The position numbers and the translations under genes are program-made. DNA of 64,000 nt, from the NCBI GenBank assembly GCA_964035545.1, contig OZ037766.1, positions 12,099,722 through 12,163,721 on the forward strand, in the 5' to 3' direction. Shown in pieces: positions 1-10,314 of the stretch (position 1 is its first letter; every line of letters starts with the position of its first letter). The notes under the pieces were generated by a model. That model made no database searches and had not been told where the DNA came from. It was given only the letters and a program-made list of their open reading frames with translations. The stretch comes from Bugula neritina. Lineage: Eukaryota; Bryozoa; Gymnolaemata; Cheilostomatida; Bugulidae.

Positions 1-2
1 AC

Positions 3-620
3 CAGGCTGGCGATTGGGTATGGATGATTAGTTACAGGAGGAAGCGCGGACAGTCGGCTAAATTACAGCCCAAGTTCGTGGGACCATACTGCATCATCGA
101 AGTGCTACCCAATCACACGTACCGCGTAGAACGCTCCGGACAGATTTCCGTCCAAAGCGAGAAACGCTTAAAACCGTACTGGGCCAGCCCTGGGGCAGTA
201 GGACAAGCACCACCACTCCTGGAGCCAGCACGACGACCCACCGGGGGAGGAAGGGTGCCTCCCACCCGAGAGTGGGAACTTCCCTATAACATACCGGAGA
301 GAAACCCCGAAGCACAAGAACCACCCCCCACTGTGCAAGAGCCCCCCGAGCAACCAGCACCTCAGGCGCCCCCACCAGTAAGACCACCCCCCGCCATACC
401 AGAGAGGTTAGACCCACCTACCCTGGAAGTAGGAGAGAGTAGAGCCACCAACCCTGGGGGACAGGCCACTTTGCCAGACACAGAAGGCCTAAGGCGTAGC
501 CAGAGGACTCGAAGACCTCCTGGGTACTTAGGGGAATATTACTGTGGCCAGATAGGGAAAGGATACCTTAGCTCGGAGGACGAAGGGCCCCCCCTTGTAT
601 TACAACTATTCACCACCTAA
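3..620 (+). CDS. gypsy pol polyprotein, C-terminal fragment (integrase tail)
   Basis: The frame is open from base 3, so the ATG at 24 is internal and not the start. The first residues (GDWVW, then a basic RRKRG stretch) match the segment just after the integrase core in the other element's pol. A GPY/F-type module follows (KFVGPY ... NHTYRVER ... LKPYWAS, about residues 20-60). Next comes about 110 residues of proline-rich, low-complexity sequence and a terminal SQRTRRPPGYL motif that is also present in the other element. There is no chromodomain. The frame ends at 620, overlapping the next ORF by 26 bases. Family knowledge: this tail binds the integration complex or target DNA. Its exact role here is inference. 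Confidence 0.8.
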   Translation, partial: QAGDWVWMISYRRKRGQSAKLQPKFVGPYCIIEVLPNHTYRVERSGQISVQSEKRLKPYWASPGAVGQAPPLLEPARRPTGGGRVPPTREWELPYNIPERNPEAQEPPPTVQEPPEQPAPQAPPPVRPPPAIPERLDPPTLEVGESRATNPGGQATLPDTEGLRRSQRTRRPPGYLGEYYCGQIGKGYLSSEDEGPPLVLQLFTT

Positions 621-2097
621 CCACACCACCAGGGAGGCTCGATATCGGCAGGGGATCACTTCGATGTTCCTCACCCAGATCGGACAAAAACCCGATCCCG
701 AAGTTGGAAAAACCCAGGCGAGGGACTCTCGCGATAAACCACGAACGCATACTTCGTTCATTCCAATCGCAGCAAGCACACACGCCACACGGAATTTAAT
801 CTCTCGCCATCTAACAAATATGGATATTACACCCACTCACCTGAATGTTGAAGAAGAGTCCGGCGCACACCCTGGTAAGTCCACTAGACTAGAATTACCT
901 CCTATACCGGAAAATTGTCTAGGTGGTGATGACCGTAGGAACTCGAACTCTGATTCCCAGAGTAAGTTCGAGATGTGGAGAACTCACACTTGGAACTCTG
1001 GAGGGTCAGAGTCACCCAACAGAGATTACCTACTTGACCAGGACATCCAGAGTGTCACTCTACCCCCACCCCGGCAGCTCGCAGTATCGCGACGAGTGCC
1101 ATATAAGGATATCACTAATAATAGAGTGAGTCAGCCATCACGAGTTGGAGATATCGGTCAGACTCGACCAGCTCAACTCTCTATTTCTGTTGTAGACACC
1201 GACAAAGTCGTAGAGCCTGCCTCTACGACTCTCACCTCATTCGGAAGATCCTCCGAAATCGCGACACCCCAGGAACAAGTAATGGAGGGAGATACAGAGA
1301 CCCCTGCCACTGTCGTCGATATTGGACTAGATGAAGGGGAGGAACAGTCTATCCTGTCCTCATCTGAGACTACAGACCCCCCTCAAGGACTAGGAGGAGC
1401 TGGAGAGCTAGGATTACCACGCGTTTTCAGCACCCGGTCTCACTGGACCAGCACCAAGACGCGGATCCTGATAGCTGAGGCCTGCGGGGAGCCTAGCAAC
1501 ACCAAGTGCCCCACCTGTGGGCGGAGCTTTACCTCGCACAGGCGACTACGGATACACGTCCAACAACATTACGTCAACTCATTCTGTCCGTGTGGGGAGT
1601 TTAGCTTCCAGCGTGACTACGTGCTCAAGCACCAACGTATCGGCCGCTGCCACACGGGCAGAATTTTTGATGTAGATGCAGACAATTATCTAGAATTCAG
1701 GGACCTGATTCTCCCCCACATCAGCGATCCCAAGAAGAGGGAGCTGTTGTCCCAAGGGTTCCCGGCCTGTCGACCCACTAGTCAGACTCAACCGCCAGAA
1801 GACCCCCCAAGTTGTGAGTTGCCACCCACCCAGCCTCTCCGGGTAGTGGTAACTCGAGCCGAAGCTACTGCAGAAGGAGACCGCTGGACGCCACGAGAAA
1901 CGGCCCGAACTAGAAGAGAACGGCGTAGACAGGGCGCACCGAGGCCGCGTAGTACCACTCCCTATACTACTAGGCACACACACCGTGGGCCCCCGGAGAG
2001 TCTGGAGGATGTATATCGTGGCCTGGACAGGATCTCTGAGGAACTAAGACGCATACGACGCAGACTGCAGGACCTGGAGCAGCCCGCTCGACCCTAA
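595..2097 (+). CDS. retrotransposon ORF3: C2H2 zinc-finger protein after pol
   Basis: Open frame of about 500 codons in the +1 frame relative to pol. It is open upstream of its first ATG (664), through a TTG at 595 and a run of seven C at 588-594 inside the pol overlap. It could be made by internal initiation at 664, by splicing, or by a frameshift on the C run. The N-terminal 280 residues are Ser/Thr/Pro-rich without a recognisable fold. A classical C2H2 finger (CPTCGRSF ... HVQQH, C-x2-C-x12-H-x3-H) lies near 1509-1570. A degenerate second finger (C-x-C-x12-H, then C/H) follows. The C-terminus is Arg-rich and ends in a short charged helix with heptad-like Leu/Ile spacing. It sits where env lies in some gypsy elements, but no signal peptide or membrane segment is visible. 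A DNA- or RNA-binding accessory role is inferred. Confidence 0.65.
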   Translation: MYYNYSPPNHTTREARYRQGITSMFLTQIGQKPDPEVGKTQARDSRDKPRTHTSFIPIAASTHATRNLISRHLTNMDITPTHLNVEEESGAHPGKSTRLELPPIPENCLGGDDRRNSNSDSQSKFEMWRTHTWNSGGSESPNRDYLLDQDIQSVTLPPPRQLAVSRRVPYKDITNNRVSQPSRVGDIGQTRPAQLSISVVDTDKVVEPASTTLTSFGRSSEIATPQEQVMEGDTETPATVVDIGLDEGEEQSILSSSETTDPPQGLGGAGELGLPRVFSTRSHWTSTKTRILIAEACGEPSNTKCPTCGRSFTSHRRLRIHVQQHYVNSFCPCGEFSFQRDYVLKHQRIGRCHTGRIFDVDADNYLEFRDLILPHISDPKKRELLSQGFPACRPTSQTQPPEDPPSCELPPTQPLRVVVTRAEATAEGDRWTPRETARTRRERRRQGAPRPRSTTPYTTRHTHRGPPESLEDVYRGLDRISEELRRIRRRLQDLEQPARP

Positions 2098-2626
2098 TGG
2101 TGGCACTTCTCTTTATGTAAATATATATTCTTGTGTGTATTAATTCATTATCCCTTAACATTTTCTATCTTATATATTTTTGTTTGTGTGACTAGATTAG
2201 CCATTCCAGAACTCCCTTACATGTATTTTCTTTTATTTTCTTCCTTTTTTTATTATTATATTATTTTTTTTGATTATATCAGAAAGGGGTTGTACTTTCT
2301 GATGGAGGGGAGTGTGTGGTAAAATTGTGTATAGTATAACTAAGGCTGTATTTCCCTTATTCTTATTAACTTCATTCCCATGGAATGCGTGTTTTCCTAG
2401 ATATACATCATTACATAGCTATAGTATTGTAACAGCTAAGTGTTAGTTGGCAATGATAGGATTAGCTATTATTCCCAGCTACTTATTACTACTGACGTGA
2501 CTGGATTAGCTATTGTTTCTGACGGCTCACAGGAACACTTATATAATCAAGATAACCGGGATTTCCCTGCGAAGTTCGCTCGATTCGAGCGATTCCTTTA
2601 TTCTAGCCCTGCGAATCCCTGCGATT

Positions 2627-2652
2627 CGAGCGAATTCCCTCGAATTCGCTCG
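2627..2652. repeat. U3 inverted repeat (11-bp arms)
   Basis: CGAGCGAATTC and its reverse complement are separated by four bases. Several related CGATTCGAGCGATTCC-like pieces lie just upstream (2572-2600), making a GC- and CpG-richer island in an otherwise AT-rich LTR about 30-110 bp before the TATA box. This position is typical for promoter or enhancer binding sites. Function is inferred. Confidence 0.5.
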
Positions 2653-2681
2653 GAACATTCTAGTGGAAATGTTTCCCAACG

Positions 2682-2688
2682 TATAAAA
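2682..2688 (+). promoter_or_regulatory. TATA box of the LTR promoter
   Basis: TATAAAA in the context GTATAAAAGGAGG. It is followed at +25 to +35 by ACACAGTAGAGTCAGTC, a plausible start region. Its place within the LTR fits the U3/R boundary. Confidence 0.55.
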
Positions 2689-2885
2689 GGAGGCCCTCAA
2701 CACAGTAGAGTCAGTCTTCAGCCAGCAGCACAACAGGACACATCTCGGAGCTACCAAGCCAGGACAATAACACACTTAGTTAATTATCTTATACTTTGTT
2801 TACCAATTTACTAGTAAGTTTTCCATACATGTAAGGAGTTGTCCTCCCTAACTGCTATTTTTGGATTTATATATATTATGGAGTA

Positions 2886-2891
2886 AATAAA
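2886..2891 (+). terminator. polyadenylation signal of the LTR
   Basis: AATAAA followed by GT/T-rich sequence (GGGGATTGTGAGTATTAC), 53 bp before the inferred LTR end. This fits the R/U5 boundary. Confidence 0.5.
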
Positions 2892-3804
2892 GGGGATTGT
2901 GAGTATTACATTTCTTATTTATTGTGCATAAATACCCTCCTACAAAGAGTCACTGTGTTCAATCAGCTAACAACCCACACCAATAATTGCATGCAGCGAA
3001 TCATAACATTCTACGCATAAAATTATTACAATATTCATATTGATATATTTCGAATTTACTTCGATGTTAAAATAAATAAAAAGCTTAATCATAATGAGGT
3101 AGTGAGCATGATCTAAAGCAATGAAGTTAACAGTATATTTATTTCTTTAAATATTGGTATAATATTACTATTAGTATCAGTAATAGTATTACTATTACTA
3201 TTAGTATTACATTTACAATTACTGATTTAGTTTTACAGCTTTAACTTTAAGTTTATTAAATTTAATGTTATTATAATTATTTACTTTTACTATATCTCTA
3301 AACTTCAATGACAGTTTTATTTCCACATCAATAATTACAAAGACCAGATAAGAACTAAATAAATCGTATACTTTGATTTAATTTCAAATATAACTAGTAT
3401 TTATAATAAGTAATTATTAAACTACAATCACAATCATCATCTTAGATGTTTTCTGGCAGTCACTTTAATTTGACTAACGATCGAGTTAGGCTCGCTAGTT
3501 TTCGTATGGGGGCTTTAGTTAATTGATAATCGAGCTGTACGGGGGATAAGTGTGGGCAGATAAAATATTAGTTGGGATTTGAGAAAAGGAGACTACCACT
3601 ACGAGTGTAATTCTGATATCTTTCATGATTATTATAAATATTATTAATTTATTTTCATTATGATTATGTTTTACGCTAAAAAATAATGACCTCATATCTT
3701 TTGAAATAGTAAATTTAGTGCGTACCACTGTAATAAAATATACTGTACTCATATTTTATTCTATTTCAATAGTACACACAGTGCACATCAATTTACTTGA
3801 GACT

Positions 3805-3912
3805 CAGACTGAGTAACAATACCAATACTAATAGTCATACTCATACTCATACTGATACTGATACTGGCAATAGCAATACTAATACTAATACTAATAGCAT
3901 TAGTAGCAATAG
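3805..3912. repeat. degenerate hexanucleotide repeat (ACTAAT/ACTCAT type)
   Basis: Runs of ATACTA, TACTCA, TACTGA and TAGCAA units keep a 6-base phase for about 100 bp, with point changes between units. Similar pieces recur at 3170-3200 and 4500-4640. Confidence 0.6.
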
Positions 3913-4285
3913 CATTTCCCCGTTTAAAATTAACTAAAATTTGATTTTCATTTTGATTTTGTTTCCAGTTTTACTTTTGCAGTCTCACTTTCTAATAACT
4001 ATAACTATAAGTAATTTATCTGATCTCAGCGAATCGCTCACCAAAGTTAAAGTAACTAATTTTATTAATTATTATTATTATTATTATAAATTATGATTAT
4101 TGATATTATTAAATTTAACATTATTATCATAACAATTATAAATATGATTATCAATATCATTATGGATATGATATAATATTATAATTATTAATAATATTAA
4201 TATTATAAATGTTGTTAATATTAATTTTAATTATTATATTAATATTTATTTTTAATTCCAATACCATAGGACTAGGTAGTAGGTA

Positions 4286-4390
4286 ATCATAATCATAATG
4301 GTATTGCCATAAGATACTCATGTCTCATAGTCATACTGAGTATGACTATGAGACATGAGTATCTTATGGCAATACCATTATGATTATGAT
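4286..4390. repeat. perfect 105-bp palindrome
   Basis: Bases 4286-4337 and 4339-4390 are exact reverse complements (52-bp arms) around a single central G at 4338. Pairing stops at the outer ends (A at 4285 faces A at 4391). The arms are made of the same ATC/ACTCAT-type words as the neighbourhood. This suggests a local inverted duplication rather than a known transposon, and no target duplication is seen. Confidence 0.9.
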
Positions 4391-5545
4391 ACTCATACTG
4401 ATGAGACTAGCCCTATAAGTATAATTATTACTTATTATATCGATTACTAATATTATTAGTGTTACATTTACTAATACTTAAAGTTAGTTAAACTTTTAGA
4501 CTTACTCTTACTCTTAGTATAACTATAAATAATGGTATTACTAACACTTATAGCTATACTATTATCAGTACTAATAGTACTAGTACTATAACTTATAAGC
4601 TATAAGTAAATAGTACAGTATAACTATAAGTATAACTGTGTTAGTCTATTGCTATTATAATTATTAGGTTTAGCATTTATTTATGATTATATTTATATAC
4701 TTTTAGTAATACCATTACCGCATTAGTATTAGTTTTATAGTTATACCTATGCTAAGTTTAATAAGTGTAAACAGTTTTATTGAACATGAGCATCACAATA
4801 AGTATAACAACTGTGCTTTACTGTGTATCAGTATGGCTATGAGTATGAAAAATTGAGTTAGACAGTAAATGTGACTATCATCCTATTGATTGACAATGAC
4901 CAAATTCAGTTTGACTTATTCTTACAGCTGTAGGCTAGCTCTATGCTTACATCCAGTTTTACATCCCTAAGCCTAGCGCTATGACTTTGATAATCAAAAT
5001 TTGAAGTGAAGGTGATGGTTCTGTGTCACTATGTCTAGTCAATAGTGCCTATTAGAGAATCACATTAACTAATTGAGGTCCGTGGAGTATGTTAAAACAT
5101 AGTTTGAAATAAGCACTTTATTGATTGTTATAAATAGTGCTCAACAATTTCTGTAAAGATGTTTTATCTAATTACTAAGCAGAATTAGTGTATCTCAAAT
5201 TTTTTGGTGGCGCCAAAAAAATATTAGGTGTTGAAAATAATTTAATGAAGATTTTTGTTCAAAAGTTTTACCTAGAAGAATATGTTGTTGGCAGTTGAAA
5301 TGGGCATAGAATGTGTTTGCTAGAGATTATACTTGAGGAACCTACTGATAAACTGAACCAACAAATGAGATTGTGATTTTTTGTAGCAGATTCTTTGCCA
5401 GTTAATCTTGCTTTTTTCTGTGTAGTTGACTAAATAAGTTCAAGTAGCTTTATAAGTAATTTTCTATTTAAGTTAGCATTTTGTTGAAATAACATAATCA
5501 TTTTGGTAAATTAATATGTAAAAAGTGATTAAGTTCTTGCTAAGA

Positions 5546-5924
5546 AACCTGCCACACACAATGCGTGTGTTGCAGGTGTGGAAATTTATTGGCTAGTGAT
5601 CTTGGAGTTTAACTTTACTGCTCGCCTACAGAAGTTTGTTTTTGAATCTATGTCATTGGCAAAGTGATTTTAGATATAAAAGCAGAAATGCAAACTATAT
5701 GAAACTGTTTTAATTTAGTTCGCTAAAAGCTAAAACATGAATTGAAATAAAAAATGGGCTCGCTAAATGGTAATCAGCCAATTAAATCAAACCCGCATTA
5801 GCTTTCTGCACTTCCAGCTCAGCTTGTTATCCGCATAAAAATCTGCACACCACGCCCCATTTTTGGGCTAGAAGGTTCCCCCCCCATTTCCGGAGCGGGT
5901 AGCCCTTCCTCATGTGGCCCTACG
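5546..5924. mobile_element. MITE, copy A of the GTAGGGCCACAC family (5' end lost)
   Basis: Shares long blocks with 50255-50673, including GCCACACACAATGCGTGTGT, the CTTTACTGCTCGCCTACAG block and GTTCGCTAAAAGCTAAAAC. It ends in ATGTGGCCCTACG, the right terminal repeat. The left terminal repeat found in copy B is missing here. No coding capacity. Confidence 0.7.
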
Positions 5925-6234
5925 CTAAATCGTTTCATCACAGACTTGGAAAATTTGACATAAGTCCTGCAACTTAAAACTACTTTAGTTTAATATATTG
6001 GTACATATATTAACTATTTTGTAATAGCAATATTTTTATAACGTATAACTTTCTTCAATATGCTAATGATTCTTTCTACTCTTTATCCTACTAATCAGTA
6101 ATGTAATAGAGCTACTGCAGATTTTCCATCTCTTTTAGGATACATCCATTATTGGAAAGAGTCTGATGGCTACCACTAACATAATCCATAGAGAATAAAT
6201 GACTAGTAGAAACCAGTTACGTTTCAGTTGAACT

Positions 6235-7035
6235 ATGGGGAGTATTTACAGTTGCTGTGTCAGGTCACCTAGGAATAGCCCCAAGGAAGCTGCAACTTCT
6301 GTGTCCTTCACACACAAAAATGTAGTTTCTGATCCTTTGGCTACTACTAAATCGCCAAACAAAGATGCCTTTCAAGAATTTTCCATTCTGCCTGAGGCTG
6401 GTGCTATACCAGTTCACGCAGGCTCTACTTCTTTATCAGTGCCTGATTCTTCAAGTGTCATTAATTTATATAACAGATATGTAAACCCAGACATGGGGCA
6501 AATATCAGCTGAAGGTATTGAACAGTTATGCAATGACCTTAATCTCAATCCAGAAGACTTTAGAGTTTTAGTATTAGCTTATTCTCTTGGTGCTCAAGCT
6601 ATGTGCCGGTTTACGGAAGATGAGTTTGTCAATGGTTGCTTACGGCTGGGCATCACTAGTGTGGAAACAATGAAACAATCGATTCCAAACCTGCTCAAAA
6701 GTGTTCAAGGTGCTTCATTCACTCCTTTTTATCAATGGACTTATAAATTTGCCCTTGATGTTGAAAGCGGTCAGCGAACACTCCCTGCCGATCTGGCCAT
6801 TAGTCTTTGGAAGCTTGTATTTTATCAAAATTGTCCTCCTATATTAGATAGATGGCTAGACTTTCTGCAGCATAATACGTCAATAAAAGGTATATCAAAA
6901 GACACTTGGGACATGTTTCTTATTTTTGTAAATCAAATTGGAGAAGATCTTAAATCGTATAATGATGCTGAGGCATGGCCAAGCTTGCTTGATGACTTTG
7001 TAGAAAGTCAACTAGCTCTTGCTGATAACATTTAA
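6235..7035 (+). CDS. DCUN1D3: DCN1-like protein 3 (defective in cullin neddylation)
   Basis: A 266-residue protein in one uninterrupted exon. The N-terminus MGSIYSCC has Gly2 for myristoylation and Cys7/Cys8 for possible palmitoylation, the hallmark of the DCUN1D3 branch, which is membrane-tethered. Residues ~80-262 form the potentiating-neddylation (PONY) domain: an EF-hand-like start, LVLAYSLGAQAMCRF, FYQWTYKFALD, and the cullin-binding C-terminus with the D-A-E-A-W patch followed by SLLDDFVE. Family knowledge: DCN1-like proteins act as co-E3 enzymes, bringing UBE2M/UBE2F~NEDD8 to cullin WHB domains. The type-3 member can also hold cullins at the plasma membrane. Length matches the family. 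A TTTCAG 11 bp before the ATG could close a 5'UTR intron. An AATAAA near 7362 may be the polyadenylation signal. Confidence 0.92.
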   Translation: MGSIYSCCVRSPRNSPKEAATSVSFTHKNVVSDPLATTKSPNKDAFQEFSILPEAGAIPVHAGSTSLSVPDSSSVINLYNRYVNPDMGQISAEGIEQLCNDLNLNPEDFRVLVLAYSLGAQAMCRFTEDEFVNGCLRLGITSVETMKQSIPNLLKSVQGASFTPFYQWTYKFALDVESGQRTLPADLAISLWKLVFYQNCPPILDRWLDFLQHNTSIKGISKDTWDMFLIFVNQIGEDLKSYNDAEAWPSLLDDFVESQLALADNI

Positions 7036-10012
7036 AGGATATTTATTATTATTTCAACTGCTTACGGGTGCATTTTATGTTAATCACATGTAAGTACTTT
7101 GTTTTTCTTCATATAAGAGATGTTCTCTGTATTGCTTATATTCCTTAGTTCTATTCCTTGGATTATTTAATGTGAACTGGTACAGTATATAATACTAACA
7201 AAATATATAACTAGGATTTTTTTGCTATAGCATTCAATAGCATTGGCATTAAACTCAGTAAAGTATGCATTTATAATTTATAATGTTGTACAAATTTTGT
7301 AGTCTATTTTTATATAGCTGACAGGCCTGGTTGCCTAAAGTTTTTAATATTCATAAAAACAAAATAAACTTCAGTTTGGACCAAACATAATATTTATTGG
7401 ATGTTTTATAATATATTGGTAGTTGCAGTAAAACCAGAATATTAAAACATTGAGCAAAATTCATTCATAAATATTACTGCAATACATAAAATTGCATAAT
7501 TATGCCACTTAGTCAAACGTCAATGCTATGAATAATAAACTCTTCACTAAAGGTTACCAGTAGACTATATTATAAGTTGTGTTCCCTAGTCTTCAGAAAC
7601 AATAATATTATGAAGCATAGAAATTAATTTTGTGATAAATCTGTAGCACCAGTATTAAACTTTATTCAGCCTTATTGGTAACATAAACAGTAGGCTATAA
7701 TAGCTTTTTTTTATAAATGCCACATCAAATAGGAATTGTATTTGTATATTCCAGCAAAGACAATGCAGCATTCTATAGAATAACACTATTATATAATATT
7801 ATAATTTTTTTGTGTTTTTTCTATACATATGAAACTGAATTGACATAACATCACACTTCAGTGGTTAGCAAGGAGCTTAACGAGAAGTAACTTTTTTTGT
7901 AGTTGCACCCTGTATTATAGCAAAATAAAAATCTGCATGTTTGCTTATTTAAATTAGATGCTTTACTTGGCTTGTACTATTATATAATATTAGGAAGCAT
8001 AAATATATGGAAGTAAATGCTGATATTTCTAGTTGTATACATTTTTATACAACCATTAAAATTTCACAGTCCAGAACTAATTTTTTGGACTATAAAGTGT
8101 AAAATGAGTTTGAGTTGATCATGTTAATTGGCTGCAGCTTTGTTCAGGATGCACAATACATCTGTGGTTGACATAAGCTAGTAGATGCAGCAATGTATTT
8201 TAGTTCATATCTTTTTGTGCAACCAAAGTACAGTATCTAATTTTGTACCCACTTCATAAAATGAGTCATGATTTGAAATTATGAGTTTATAATAAACATG
8301 TGATTTGCTGAGTTGCTTTTCTTGCATTTTATTATATTTATTTGTTTATTTACTTACAAATAATTATCTACCTATAGGATTATTTCTTATTTTACATTTT
8401 ATATAAGGGCAATCTATTTTGTTTGACATAAATACATATTTCATTTGCTTATAATTTCATAATCCATATAACTAAACCAACTTGTATATATCTATATAGC
8501 ATATAATATAATATTATGTAGCTACCTACATCGTGGTCGACAAAATATTATGTTCATAGTTGTTTTTATAGAGTTGTCTCTTTTATTTAGAAGAGAACTG
8601 TTGAGGCTATAGAAATTGTAACCTGTGTTCTCAAGCTAACAATTTATCGCCGCTGAACAAACGGACATTGACGACCTTGGCCTACGCACTACGAAAATAT
8701 AGGTCAAAACTGCTAAGCAGCAGATAAACATTTTCAATAATATTGCTATAGTCGAAGGGTTAATGATACATTATAGTAAACCATTTCTTCAACACTACTT
8801 TCACCTCAAATCTAATTTTGTGCCGGGTACGCCAATGGCGGCGTTTATTTAGTTAAAATTATATTTAAAAGTCGCTACGATGTACATGTCACTCTCACAA
8901 TCAAGAAAATACGCTTCTTTGTTGGCAAAGTTTCAGTTTGAAATAAAATTAAAATGTTAATATTTTAATTTATATTCATATTGATATTAAATTAAAAAGT
9001 TGAAACTTAAACAATGTGAATTGTATGTAAGAATAATTCTAAAATAAATTGGTGGCCATGGTGCATGTATAACTTAGCTTACTTTGTAAATGTTACTTTA
9101 TTTGGCTAATTTTAATTACTTTTTTGCAACGATAAGATATATTTAACAGATATTCATAATGATAATGCGATCATAATCATACTCATAGTGATAGATGTAA
9201 TTGTAATTCAAATTTAGTCAAATATTCAACAAAGGTTTGCAGATTAGGCAATCTTGACTTTTTATTTGCTCAGTTTTAGAAACTTTCTTAAAAATTCAGC
9301 ACTTATATTAGTTAAGAAGGTAAAGAAAGTTCATAATTTTAACATCTACTAAGCTAGAATTCAAAAAGTTTCAGCAATTATAAATCTAGCAAATAAGTAT
9401 TCGATATTTATATAAGTAACTACCAATTGTGATGATTTTGTGGGTTGTTATTGGAACCTAGCTAGTAGAATATAAAGCTCTTTGCTATCAGAGAGAGAAG
9501 ACAGGTTACTGGTTGAATGTATCTTTATTACAACTGCAATAAAAGAGACCCAGGTGTGGTCTCACACAACTAGTCTTGATTTCCAAGGTGTAAGTGAAAT
9601 GGTTGAGCTCCAGTTGCAGACTAATTTATAACTAGCAAGCTTGTGCTTATATACACAGTATTTTCGAATCGGAGGGTCTGAATTCGGATGTCCAAATGAC
9701 ATTCGGGCGTCCGAAATGTCCAAATCGGACATCTGGTTTGGAATCAGATGCCCGATTTGGACGGAATCGGACGTCTGAATTCCTCCGAGCTGGACATCCC
9801 AAATAATTTTGGGGTGTTCGATTCGCCCGAATTTGGACTCACAAAAAAACAAAGAAAGATTACACAAACACACTACTAACATAATAGTAACTCCTAAAAT
9901 CTGCTACACAGTTACTATCAACTGTTTACCTGAAGTCAATTTTTTTTATTGAGGATTGCATTTCTTTTTCAAGTGCTTACACAAATCAGAATATTAATGA
10001 AAGACGTTGAAT
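7036..10012. other. intergenic region, DCUN1D3 3' flank
   Basis: AT-rich. The first few hundred bases are probably DCUN1D3 3'UTR (candidate AATAAA near 7362; others near 8291). No reading frame is credible. The only structured part is the CpG-rich block at 9655-9845. The promoter of the next gene must lie toward the right end, but no convincing TATA box was found. Confidence 0.55.
9655..9845. repeat. CpG-rich block of repeated TCGGA/TCCGA words
   Basis: Within ~190 bp, variants of GAATCGGACGTCTGAATTC and its reverse complement occur at least four times, in both orientations (for example near 9665, 9722, 9752 and 9772). Base composition is sharply unlike the surrounding AT-rich DNA. It reads as a degenerate short tandem/inverted repeat, not a gene. 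The 106-codon minus-strand frame across it looks incidental. Confidence 0.5.
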
Positions 10013-10237
10013 ATGGAAAATGAAAAAGATACTAACCTTGAAAAGGAAGCTATTCATGTAGCATCATCTAAACAGGTGAATTGTATTTTTGTAATTTATT
10101 TCATTTACAAATTTTTGTATAATTAAACAATCAAAAAATGTCCTACCTGCAAAATCCAAGAAAAATTTCATAACTATTTTAATGAATTATTGTTTCTATT
10201 TTATAGTTATTCAAAGTGAAATATATTTGTATTAAAG

Positions 10238-10314
<77 letters not shown>

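Larger units (their letters stand above)
1..2944 (+). mobile_element. Ty3/gypsy LTR retrotransposon, 3' part (element 1)
   Basis: The window opens inside the integrase C-terminal part of a gypsy-type pol. It continues through an additional zinc-finger ORF, a purine-rich tract (GGAGGGGAG near 2305-2312) and a 3' LTR. The pol tail resembles that of the complete element at 38626-46122 (GPY/F-type module, proline-rich extension, SQRTR motif), so both belong to related lineages. They differ in that this one carries the extra ORF. The 5' LTR, gag and most of pol lie outside the window, so age and target duplication cannot be judged. Confidence 0.85.
2315..2944 (+). repeat. 3' LTR of element 1 (630 bp)
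   Basis: Begins TGTGGTAAAATTG after a purine-rich tract and ends CCTCCTACA, giving TG...CA termini. It contains a TATA box, a polyadenylation signal and a CpG-containing inverted repeat. Boundaries are inferred from these signals and from the TGTGGTA start it shares with the complete element (read on the minus strand). The other LTR of the pair is not in the window. Confidence 0.6.
2945..5545. other. AT-rich intergenic DNA with imperfect short-period repeats
   Basis: No reading frame of note. Much of it is built from words such as ATTATT, ACTAAT and ACTCAT, with 3- and 6-base periodicity. It also holds the 105-bp palindrome. No RNA gene or promoter can be supported. Confidence 0.7.

Noticed and set aside
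4286-4390. microRNA precursor or foldback transposon
   Set aside because: Arms are perfectly paired over 52 bp, unlike miRNA hairpins, and no terminal motif or target duplication is visible.
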